Positions 48,942 through 57,590 of a stretch of DNA of 64,000 bases are shown one piece after another. Source of the DNA: Mayamaea pseudoterrestris. Taxonomy: Eukaryota; Bacillariophyta; Bacillariophyceae; Sellaphorales; Sellaphoraceae. The stretch covers positions 310,001 through 374,000 of the forward strand of contig BROI01000014.1 of NCBI GenBank assembly GCA_027923505.1, given 5' to 3'. The first letter of the stretch is position 1; each line of letters opens with the position of its first letter. Below the pieces are notes generated by a model. It saw nothing but the letters and a program-made list of their open reading frames with translations. It was not told where the DNA came from and did no database searches. The position numbers were made by a program, and so were the translations under genes.

Positions 48942-50153
48942 ATGCTTCACTTTCGTTCCTCTTCCACCATGACGCAAAGACGCATTGTCAGCCCCGCAAG
49001 TAGCGCCAGCGACCTATCAGAAGCCCTGACAGTACCAATTATTGCAATGCCACCAGTAGTTACATCAATGAAACCTGAAAAGCCGACAGAAAATGGCAAT
49101 ACAGCATCGTCACTACCGAAGGACAACAATCGCACCGTCAAAGACGCTTCGCAACTCAAGCTTTCCATGCTCTTTGATCCGTCGCTGCCATGGATATTGG
49201 TAGAGAATGGATCGCTGGGAGGTCACTTTGACTGGGTACCCGAACATTTTCGCGTCGGAGGATGGAGTTACGTTGCAATAGTATACTTGACAGCACTCTT
49301 GGCGGCTGCAGTTTCATTCGGAGTTTATTTGTATCAGCAAAAGGAATCCATCTCGAGTTGGTGGAGTGATGATTTTGAAAGTTGCAACATAACGAACGAG
49401 GAACAGACGTCTGTCAATGCTTCGAATGGACAATGGGTTAATAAGCTCTTGTCTCGATTCGTACAAACCGTCAAGGAGGAGACAGTTATTGAATCCGACG
49501 CTTGTCTACAAAGCGCCAAGAATTATCCGGGCCCTTACTCTATTCAATGGCTATACAATACACTGGGATGTCTATGGATGCTCTATGTCATGCATTCCAT
49601 CATGAACAAGAGTCCCATGGGCTTGAAAGCATGGGGTACGTACACGGTGCAAAGCTGGACCTTGCTGACGATTCGTCACGGTTTGAGCAGCTTGGCCCCC
49701 TTTAGCAAGACGGCAGCCTTGCTTTCGGAGGTGATTCGCTTTCCGGCCGCTTGCTCGGCAACCGTCACGTTTCTGGTTTGGAACATGGCGCTCGTTCCAT
49801 TTATTTACTTCCAGGCAATGGATACGGCAGAAAAGCGCAAAGGCTTTGTCAAGTTTTGCTTCAGCTTTCGGCTCGTTCAGATTCACCTGCTAAACATTGT
49901 CTATTGCTACTTGAACATTGCTTGGGCTAGCCCTCCGCGCGAGCTGCATGCTATGGACTTTTATCTGGCTTTGGTCTTTGTCTTGGCCTACATGATGTTT
50001 TATCTGTTGGTCCTTGATCGGATTGGAATTCACTTGTACCCCATTTTCAGTCCAAGGTTGCGGGGAATGGTTGTGCTGAGTTGGACGGGTGTACTTGGCT
50101 TATACGCCTTGGCATTTTATGGATGGAAGACAATACTTGGCAATGGTTTATAA
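48942..50153 (+). CDS. Multi-pass membrane protein, possibly AIG1/FAR-17a-like
   Basis: The 403-residue protein starts at the ATG at 48942; a later Met at 48969 is an alternative. After about 110 polar residues it has roughly seven hydrophobic helices: YVAIVYLTALLAAAVSFGVYL, LGCLWMLYVMHSI, a pair around FPAACSATVTFLVWNMALVPF, HLLNIVYCYLNIAWA, LALVFVLAYMMFYLLVL and VVLSWTGVLGLYALAFYG. The polar blocks TYTVQSWTLLTIRHG and the Arg/His-containing loops recall AIG1/FAR-17a hydrolase-like proteins, but I do not see the catalytic Thr-His pair clearly enough to claim the family. Function is otherwise unknown. Confidence 0.7.
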   Translation: MLHFRSSSTMTQRRIVSPASSASDLSEALTVPIIAMPPVVTSMKPEKPTENGNTASSLPKDNNRTVKDASQLKLSMLFDPSLPWILVENGSLGGHFDWVPEHFRVGGWSYVAIVYLTALLAAAVSFGVYLYQQKESISSWWSDDFESCNITNEEQTSVNASNGQWVNKLLSRFVQTVKEETVIESDACLQSAKNYPGPYSIQWLYNTLGCLWMLYVMHSIMNKSPMGLKAWGTYTVQSWTLLTIRHGLSSLAPFSKTAALLSEVIRFPAACSATVTFLVWNMALVPFIYFQAMDTAEKRKGFVKFCFSFRLVQIHLLNIVYCYLNIAWASPPRELHAMDFYLALVFVLAYMMFYLLVLDRIGIHLYPIFSPRLRGMVVLSWTGVLGLYALAFYGWKTILGNGL

Positions 50154-50383
50154 TGGTCGCATAAAAAGATACAAAACACTGATTGCAAGGTGACTATTTG
50201 CTTCCTAGGCAAAGTTTGTTGGTACCAACATCCATACCTTATAACATTCACACCTTATTATTTACAATACATCGGCTCGTGTTCCTAGGCAATACTCTTG
50301 CGCAGGATTCGACTTTGCGATGTAAAATACACAGAGAACTTTTATTCACCCGCGAACATGCTATCGGCTTTCAACCTCGCTTT

Positions 50384-52516
50384 CTACCGGCTTTCGACGT
50401 CGCTATCAGTAAAACTGGCGCCGTCTGGATCAGTATCAAAGCTGGATCCTTCGCCAATGTCCTCGCTGTGGAAATGGGGCAAGCTTTCGTCTTCATCGTC
50501 GGTAGCATCAGCTTCCTGGATAGGGCTGCGCTTGCGGAAGGGAGCATCTGAATTGTCATCGGTTTCGTTGCTCTTCAAGTCCAGCAAGTAGTCAATGCGT
50601 TCGTTGACGGGCTTGCTGGTGTTGCTGCGCGTGCTGAACGCACGATTGCTATTCGCCGTTGCTTTGCTTCTGTGTGAATACTTGCTGTCCGAGCCACTGT
50701 AGACAGTTTTTACGCGATGGCTACCAGGAATGGCAGAGTCGAGGAGAGAAACATCACGCACCGTCGTATCGTATACGCTTTCTCGGATATAAGCAGGGTC
50801 ACATGTAGGATCATTGAGATTCTGCAAGCGCTCTTGCTCTTTCTTTCGTTCCTCTACATGCGAGCTCATGGCTTCTGCAACTGCGGCTCGCTCAGCGTCA
50901 AACACCCTGATCTGAGCAAGATAATTCAATCGTTTCGCTAACAGCTCTTGAATCTCTTGATCGACCCGAAGCAAGTGGTTCCGAGCTTCCTCTTCCTCGC
51001 GACTTTTGTTCGTCTGCGCATCAGCTGTAGACTGCATGTAGCTGACTGTCACTTCCTCGTCGTCTGGACATATCATGCCCGTCTTCATAATCATTTCCAC
51101 CAAGTCACGCGACATGTGGTCACGTAAAGCCTTGGGCGAACAGTTGCGATACCATGCATACTGCTTGCCCATGGGCCGCACGCCAATTGTGCGTGTATTG
51201 CAGTACACGTCAATTCGTACCTGTTCCACCGTTTCAAAGCACAAGACTTGGCTGTTCGGATGATAGTCCTTTTCCTGGACGCTCTCAATTGTGGAAGCCA
51301 CTCCACGCACAAATTCAATGCTCCAACCATCCTTGTTGGTTGCCGCTGCCATGCCTACCTGCTTTGACATGACAACGGCTTCGTTACTCGTCGGTTCACC
51401 TTCATTCAGCACCTTCAGTACGCTGTCCCTTCCTCGTCGATCGAAAAGCCACCCATCTGTTCCTACAATTCGATAGTATCGAACGCCTTGCTCATCAGTG
51501 ACTTGCAAATCCGCTTGCAGCAAAGTACCTGGTCGAAACGGCTTGGCTTTGTGAACAATCTTGTCTTGGTCGTCCATTGGAAATCGACGGAGCGACAAGC
51601 CAACTGGATGGTTTAAAACTTCCAGATGCGCCTGCACGGCCATTATTGGAACTTGCCGCATTATCTCCATTCCCTCCTTTCGCACAAAGACCCATCCACT
51701 TCCATCCGTCAGGCGCAAGTAGGGGCCGTTTGTCGATGACGACGTCACGTGATTCTCAGTATCCGAGTCGCTGAATGATGATGAGAAACCTGCACTGGAT
51801 CCTTCCTCTCGCAGGCTCGGCCTCGTTCGAATGACATTTACCGTTACAATTTGACCCTGCTTGACGGCATGGTTTGTCATGCAACTATTGGCACTGCTGC
51901 ATTGACTTCGCACGCAAAGACTTTTCAAAGCAACAAAGGCAAACAAGCCAGTCTGCACTTTGTTTGCCGGCAGAAGCATGTTGACCGGGTGGTCAAGTCG
52001 TCGGTCGACAATCCAGCCACTGTCCGTGCCTTGGACGCGGTACCACGTAATTTTGGAAACTGGATGAGTGACCTTGCAGTCGCAGAAGACGAGTTGCATG
52101 GGAGCGTAAATGATGGGCGCTTGGTCCAAACTGTCGGTCGGCGGCAAGTGCATTTCGGCAGAGTCAATGGGGTGTTTGCGAAGGGCCTGACCAACTGGGT
52201 AATTGTCGATGTAAAACTTCCAGAGACCAGTTTTGACTGGAACCTGTTGAATCTGCACATTTGTCAAGGAGGTTTGTGGGAGCCAGCCAGAGCTGTCGCT
52301 CAGGCGAAGGTACGAAGTGGAGGTGACAGACGTCCGTCTAATTGTTGTTTCGCTCTCATCCAACGATCGCACTGCGTCGACAGAAATTAAATCGCCCGGA
52401 TGGAATCGCTGACTCGTCGCATAGTCCGCATGGGGACAAGGTCGAACGCGTGGTCGTAGTGGCTCATGCACAAGGTAAACGAAGCAACCTCGGTGCTCTG
52501 TGAATGGATCCTGCAT
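50384..52516 (-). CDS. Protein with four SH3-like modules and C-terminal coiled coil (paralogue A)
   Basis: The 710-residue protein starts at the ATG at 52516. Four segments recur with aromatic Gly-Trp cores: SYLRLSDSSGWLPQ, WYRVQGTDSGWIVDRR, PYLRLTDGSGWVFVRKEG and YYRIVGTDGWLFDRR, each followed by strand-rich text ending at 'NHPVGLSLRRFP'-type phrases. The layout resembles bacterial SH3 (SH3b) repeats. After it come VEQVRIDVYCNTRTIGV and a helical coiled coil (EEARNHLLRVDQEIQELLAK, then RAAVAEAMSSHVEERKKEQ). A disordered, acidic tail ends the protein. It has a full-length paralogue, inverted, at 57591. No signal peptide or enzyme motif is seen, so it is probably a cytosolic scaffold. Confidence 0.8.
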   Translation of the reverse strand: MQDPFTEHRGCFVYLVHEPLRPRVRPCPHADYATSQRFHPGDLISVDAVRSLDESETTIRRTSVTSTSYLRLSDSSGWLPQTSLTNVQIQQVPVKTGLWKFYIDNYPVGQALRKHPIDSAEMHLPPTDSLDQAPIIYAPMQLVFCDCKVTHPVSKITWYRVQGTDSGWIVDRRLDHPVNMLLPANKVQTGLFAFVALKSLCVRSQCSSANSCMTNHAVKQGQIVTVNVIRTRPSLREEGSSAGFSSSFSDSDTENHVTSSSTNGPYLRLTDGSGWVFVRKEGMEIMRQVPIMAVQAHLEVLNHPVGLSLRRFPMDDQDKIVHKAKPFRPGTLLQADLQVTDEQGVRYYRIVGTDGWLFDRRGRDSVLKVLNEGEPTSNEAVVMSKQVGMAAATNKDGWSIEFVRGVASTIESVQEKDYHPNSQVLCFETVEQVRIDVYCNTRTIGVRPMGKQYAWYRNCSPKALRDHMSRDLVEMIMKTGMICPDDEEVTVSYMQSTADAQTNKSREEEEARNHLLRVDQEIQELLAKRLNYLAQIRVFDAERAAVAEAMSSHVEERKKEQERLQNLNDPTCDPAYIRESVYDTTVRDVSLLDSAIPGSHRVKTVYSGSDSKYSHRSKATANSNRAFSTRSNTSKPVNERIDYLLDLKSNETDDNSDAPFRKRSPIQEADATDDEDESLPHFHSEDIGEGSSFDTDPDGASFTDSDVESR

Positions 52517-52906
52517 GATAATTTGCACCTCTCTCGCTGTGACTCGTTTCGTTTCGTTCCGTTGCCTCTTTCGTCTCTTACTTATGATTCTCTATCAGCA
52601 GCTTGTATATTCGTTCCGAGTGTTCATGTACTCTGACATGGCCGATTCGAACGGATGTGGTCGAACAAGCATTCCGACGAGGCGCGTGACGGATCGCCAA
52701 AAAGCGATGTGCTCCGTGGTGATAGCAAAAGATCATTTCATGCATGTGAAACTAACACTCGGAGACGCTAGTGAGTAAGAAAACGAATGTATCGTAATGG
52801 ATGTTACCCACCAATGGAAAGTAGGAGTACTGTGCTCACTGTTAGTAAACAAGCTTGGTAGTAGTATTGGTTGCATAAGTATTTTAGCAAAGACGTAATC
52901 TAAGCT
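52517..52906. other. Intergenic spacer
   Basis: The spacer lies between paralogue A's start and the sulfotransferase stop. A short plus-strand frame (ATG at 52638) ends at a GTGAGT donor-like site, but I find no second exon for it. Confidence 0.4.
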
Positions 52907-54127
52907 TCATTTATCAACTTTTCTAGAGCAGTGGTGGCTCGTTTTTGCTGCTGACCCGCACAACTGAATTTCGTCGGATGCAATCGCAAATACTGTCTCT
53001 TCCATGAGACCGGCGGCACGGGCGCGAGCGCAAAACAAGTCGACGGCCCACTCGTACAGCAAAAAGTCCTCCTCGTTGTATAGCTTCACTAGAGCGGGTC
53101 CATTGTTGTGCATGAATGTTTCAGTCTGAAACGTCTGGTATTCTCGATTGTCTTGATTGGTGCGCATGCCGCCATTCTCCTTCGTTTGCGGCGGAGCATA
53201 GGCATCTCCAACAGCCTGCAAACCAAAGACGACGCGATTCGGTTGCAGCAAGGAAAAGTCTTGTGACTCGTACAAGAGCATGGCGGATAGAATGGGAAGC
53301 TCGTTGATGCCGAACCACGCAAAGGTGCACAGCCGGTCCTGCGCCTTTCGCAGCGTATGATCAGCCGGTCGGTTTTCATGATAGGCAAATTCGCCGGTGC
53401 TCAGCATTTTGACCATGACGTTGCGGTACTCTGGAGCCCGAATGTAAAAGTCAAACATATTCCAGGAATAGTCGTCCTTTGGTTGCGGCCGATGCGGCGG
53501 TTTGTAGAAAAAGCCACTGAGCAATCGGTTCGTCGGATGACGGAGTGCCGTGACGAGGGGTACGCCAACTTGATCATAGTTTGGCCGATGATCGACACAT
53601 CCAATGATAGACTTGCATCGTAAATCATTTCGCGGGCAGGAGCGACTAGGACCTCGACAGCAAGGATATCCATCAGGTTTGCATCCGACCAGAGCTCTAG
53701 CTTGTAAGGAAAGATGTGAAGATCCAGCCTTCGGTATGCGTATTGAATTTAGTAAATGGTCCTGGTCAAAGTTTTGCTCTTTCAATGATTGAAACGTTTG
53801 ATTGCCAGGCGTCCGAATGACGAAACGCTCAAGTGCAAGATCGTACGCTGCTTGTCGCTGCTCCGTCTCGTTGAAAGTATTGTAAGCCACCATTGGTACA
53901 TCCAATTTGCTACTTTTTCGTACAAAATGAATTGCTACAGCGATTGAGAGAGCAAATATAGATAGTATGATTCGACGTTGGCATCTCATGGCAGCAGTTT
54001 TAGAAAGAAGGCGACCGTGAATCGGAGTCGCAGACTGCTGGTCCGCTTCGTCAGTTGCATGATTTGATGCATTTGTTTCTTTCTTATGGCTCCGTTCAAT
54101 CAAGCCTTCCAGTTCCAACGGCTGCAT
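52907..54127 (-). CDS. Sulfotransferase-like type II membrane protein
   Basis: The 406-residue protein has a 50-residue cytosolic tail and a signal anchor (RRIILSIFALSIAVAIHFV, about 51-69). PAPS-binding elements are visible as RIPKAGSSHLS (130-140) and ALRHPTNRLLSGFFY (194-208), the usual 5'- and 3'-loops of the Golgi sulfotransferase group. A Cys-rich insert lies between them (CKPDGYPCCRG, then CPRNDLRCKSIIGC) and should be disulfide-bonded in the lumen. The acceptor is unknown. Unlike the sulfotransferase at 38553, the loop uses PKAGSS, so the two are different subfamilies rather than a recent duplication. Confidence 0.82.
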   Translation of the reverse strand: MQPLELEGLIERSHKKETNASNHATDEADQQSATPIHGRLLSKTAAMRCQRRIILSIFALSIAVAIHFVRKSSKLDVPMVAYNTFNETEQRQAAYDLALERFVIRTPGNQTFQSLKEQNFDQDHLLNSIRIPKAGSSHLSLQARALVGCKPDGYPCCRGPSRSCPRNDLRCKSIIGCVDHRPNYDQVGVPLVTALRHPTNRLLSGFFYKPPHRPQPKDDYSWNMFDFYIRAPEYRNVMVKMLSTGEFAYHENRPADHTLRKAQDRLCTFAWFGINELPILSAMLLYESQDFSLLQPNRVVFGLQAVGDAYAPPQTKENGGMRTNQDNREYQTFQTETFMHNNGPALVKLYNEEDFLLYEWAVDLFCARARAAGLMEETVFAIASDEIQLCGSAAKTSHHCSRKVDK

Positions 54128-54749
54128 TTCCTGATTGGCAGCAGTTCGCCATGGTGGTGGTGCAGATGAAGTGCGAGGCGTTTGTCAGACCAAAGCAGTA
54201 TCGCAGCGGTTCTCAGCTCTCTCAAAGATCAGCTCGCACAATAGGTTTATCGCCGCTATGTTGAGTATACCGAGACAACATATAGCATTTTACTTTGCAG
54301 GTTAGTAATTCGTTTGGTAGATAGTGGCGAATATGGTCTCGAACAAGGCATTGCATCAACACGTGACTGAAGCTGCGACACCCAACTGGCGACGGATCGC
54401 GAGAACTTGAGTACCGATACCTTTGAGTCACGAGCTCAAGATTTCGTCCGCCGCAATCGTGATGATCGCATTGCATCGACCATGGACCTTGGCTGTTCCA
54501 ACACTGGCATGCACAACGCAGCTCATTGCCAGCGACGAGCAAAAGAAGAGGAAAAAGCTTCTTGCCAGTGACAAGGTACGAAACGATTTATTGTTGCGAA
54601 TTGAAAGCAGCAGAGATCCTGTTGTTTGTCATCGCATTCTTGCTACCGGTAGCTGCTTGCCCAACTAACATCCTTTTCAATAAAATACCCGCCACTCCAT
54701 TGTCCTTAACACTTGAATACAGTTTCCAAGGTAGTTGAATTTCAAGACA
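54128..54749. other. Divergent intergenic region with CACGTG box
   Basis: A CACGTG core lies at 54360-54365. A plus-strand frame in this stretch contains QKKRKKLLASDK followed by a GTACGA donor-like site and could be an unproven 5' exon of the CXC gene; the acceptors I tried did not restore the frame. Confidence 0.4.
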
Positions 54750-55500
54750 ATGCTCCCCGTCAATCACCCATCCCCTACTCGCGTACTCTCGGAGAATAAG
54801 CGTACCGCCAGCAACAATGACGGCGACGAATCCACTCCCGACTGGCTCACGACGTTTGACTTTTCAGCTAGCGAGTCTGCTAACGACTACCAATACGTCG
54901 ATGGAGTTGCCGAGAGCGAAGTGAGTCATCCGTTTATGCAAGTTTGCAAGACCGCGCTACCGCATCTTTTTACCGGCGTATCGACGTCGACCAATCCATG
55001 CAAGTGCACCAAGACTCGTTGCTTGAAGCTCTACTGCAACTGTTTCGCAAAAGGAAAAGTATGCGACACATCGCAATGCAAATGTGCGGGCAAATGCGCC
55101 AATGTCTTTGGGTCGTCGGAACGGGAGTATGCCATTGCGGACGCTTGGAGCAAGGCTCGAATGAAGCAAGACTTTCAAGGCCGACGAAAGCGGACAGCGG
55201 TAGAGCCGGGAAACTGTCGCTGCATCAAGTCTCGGTACGTCAATCAAATCCCTGCCCTACTACTTCTGTTCATGTAAGCAAATATAGTTACAGTTTCATT
55301 CTCGCAGCTGCCTCCAGAAATACTGTGCATGCTTCGCCGACGGTACAACATGCTCGCTGAACTGCTTCTGCCAGAACTGCGCAAACACTGTTCCTGATGA
55401 CACTTTTAGTCCACTTCCAAATGATACTCTTGCATTTTCAAGTACCATGCAGGACTCGAACGAAAAAGATCAAGTGTTTGGAACCTCAGTCGGTGTTTGA
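54750..55500 (+). CDS. Tesmin/TSO1-like CXC domain protein (LIN54-type), two exons
   Basis: Exons are 54750-55234 and 55308-55500. A 73-nt phase-2 intron (GTACGT...TCGCAG) splits the second CXC repeat, rejoining CRCIKSR to CLQKYCACF. The 225-residue protein has two Cys-rich repeats: PCKCTKTRCLKLYCNCFAKG with CDTSQCKC, and NCRCIKSRCLQKYCACFADG with CSLNCFCQNC. They are separated by a conserved-type linker with basic GRRKR. The CXC pair binds a cell-cycle homology region element in DNA in LIN54, the DNA-contact subunit of MuvB/DREAM complexes. The protein is short and lacks other LIN54 regions; an upstream exon remains possible. It is inferred to be a nuclear regulator. Confidence 0.9.
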
Positions 55501-55647
55501 TGGCCCGCGTCGCATTTACATCTGCCGCTTGTGTGAGTTGCATTTTACCAGTAATTACGGACAAATATATCTGTAACAATCATGATATATAAAATCTAGT
55601 ATTATCCAAGCAAAACCAAGGTTAGAACCTCTCTTACGCACAACTTT

Positions 55648-57061
55648 TTACCACATCGGGCGACCTTCCATCAAAAATCGACGGCCCGCCCCTCTTGACG
55701 ACGATGAACCCGATGTTTCGGTATCACCGCCCTTTCCTCTTGTAATCTTTTGCATTGCCAATCGCGATGGTTTTTGTTCTTCCGCGCTCTTGCTCTTTTT
55801 CTTGGGGAGTGCCTTGCTTACCTTGGCGCTCGATGATTGTGGTATGGCTCGTGGTGTCGGCGATGGAGTCGCGACTACCTCAGGCTCCAGGCAAGCGGTA
55901 GGGGCAGCCGTGTTGCTCGTCATTAGATGCCGCCTTCGGAAGCCGCCGGTAGACGATGATGCACTGCCTGACGATGAATGAATTGGAAGTGGCTCATTTA
56001 CTGGAGGACATCCAGTGATCGGAGGTGACGCCGTTGGAGGTCGTGCGACAGGGGCAATGGTTGGCGCTTCCGTCTCCTCTGGCGCGACGGGAGCACTTGT
56101 TTTCGCAGGGATCGTTGGAGCTTCTGTAGTTTCTGGTGGTGATGGTGCTTTCGTTGTCGTTCCTTCCGTCGGTGCTCCAGTCGGTGCTTCGGTTGTCGTC
56201 TCCTCTGTGGGTGCCTCAGTGTTTGTTGCCTCTGTTGGCGCTTCAGTCGGTGATTCGGTCGGTGCATTTGTTGGTGCTTCTGTTGTAGTTCCTTCCGTCG
56301 GTGTGTTCGTAGGAGACACTGTGGGTTCTTCAGTTGTTGCACTTTCTGTTGGTGCCTCTGTTGGCATGCCCGTTGACGGCGCCCGAGTCGTGGCGATAGG
56401 TGCTTCGGTGGGAGCAGGTCCAACCGCAGGACAAAGGAATTGCGGAGGATCACCAAGATCAGTCTGTGGCGGCAATAGAAGAAAGTGCGTTAGCCATATC
56501 GTAAAAATGATTAATTTTCGGAAATCTCATCGCACTTACAAACTCGGTCCATCCAATTTGCTGTCCGACTTCAAGCAAAGGGAAAACGCCACAATCATTG
56601 TCGTAAACAATGGCCCAGAAGTTAACAAGATCTTGTTCCGCAGCGTTGCGTCCGGTCAGAAAAACTTGTATGCCTTTTGGAATTGAAGTCGAGTTCAGTT
56701 TATTGGGTTGCGTTTGGGTAATAGAGGAGTAGCTAAATGTTGCGCCATTCACAAAGTTGTCCTCAAGCGTGGTCTGAAAGATGACCTGCAGGTTCTGGTC
56801 GAGTTCCAGAATCTGCACTTGGCTGACTCGCACTGGAACAAGGTCCGTCACATTTTCATTGCCAGAGGGGTTGAGAACGCAAGCAGTGTCCACAATTCCA
56901 GGGTCTCCGGGTCGAACATCCCGATCGGCGCAGACCAAGTCAAAATTGAGCTTAAAGGAATACGTCGCTGGCTGACAGGCGCAGGTAGCGACCCCAATGT
57001 CTTGAGCTTGAGTTCCTAGAAGAAGCGCCGACAGCGCCAACATGAGAGTAAAAGCTGACAT
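55648..57061 (-). CDS. Secreted protein with N-terminal globular domain and Thr/Pro-rich tail, two exons
   Basis: Exons are 56540-57061 and 55648-56463. A 76-nt phase-0 intron (GTAAGT...CCACAG) joins IGWTEF to TDLGDPPQ. The 445-residue protein has a signal peptide (SAFTLMLALSALLLGTQA), then a globular part of about 150 residues rich in strands and containing Cys pairs (CACQPATYSFKLNFDLVC, then YDNDCGVFPLL). A tract of some 15 repeats of the TEAPTEAPTE type follows. The C-terminal region is basic (KALPKKKSKSAEEQK, then RRFLMEGRP) without a membrane helix. The globular domain plus Thr/Pro stalk resembles diatom secreted wall or mucilage proteins; the domain itself is not one I recognise. Confidence 0.82.
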
Positions 57062-57590
57062 ATTGATCGGATAATTGTATGTAGTTTGGAGAAGCGTGGA
57101 CCTTCGGAGATTGTCGATGTCTCGCGGCTCAATATTCTTGCAGCTAAGGGTAAAGCGTTTGTTACGAACAGTATGCTTGGAGATCAATCAATGAAGATTG
57201 AGTGGGAAGGGCTCACCACGATTTGGACCAGCAAATTTCTACAAGGAGCTCATTCTTCTTTGATGCACAATATTGGCAACGGTTCGACATGAGCGACAGG
57301 TAAGCAGTGTCACGATTTTGTGGGGCATCATCAAAAATTGAATATTCGGCCGGCTCGCATGCTTGCTTCGTGCGCCAGCCAATTATCACTTAACAGGACA
57401 CGTTTCACTTTTAGCCATTTTAGCCAATCACTTTACAAGATTGACTCTGCCCGACGCGCAAGCGGGGCGATCCTCAAGTTTGGCAACAACACGGTTTCCA
57501 TGCTCGTCGGTTGAATGCACTTCAACCGACATGACAGCCCATTCAACTGATCACGGCTAGAACGAATCATGCACACACCACTCCGTTACC
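57062..57590. other. Divergent intergenic region
   Basis: The region lies between the secreted Thr/Pro-rich protein and SH3-like paralogue B. I see no gene or clear repeat; it should contain both promoters. Confidence 0.4.

Noticed and set aside
52500-52778. Small plus-strand frame ending at a GTGAGT donor-like site
   Set aside because: It mostly overlaps the start of paralogue A, and no second exon could be found before the next gene.
54423-54668. Possible 5' exon of the CXC gene with a KKRKK patch
   Set aside because: The acceptors tried gave stops or the wrong phase with respect to the ATG at 54750; left as unproven.
56015-56686. Long Gly/Val-rich plus-strand frame opposite the secreted Thr/Pro-rich gene
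   Set aside because: It is the antisense shadow of Thr/Pro repeats; the minus-strand model has a signal peptide and a clean intron.
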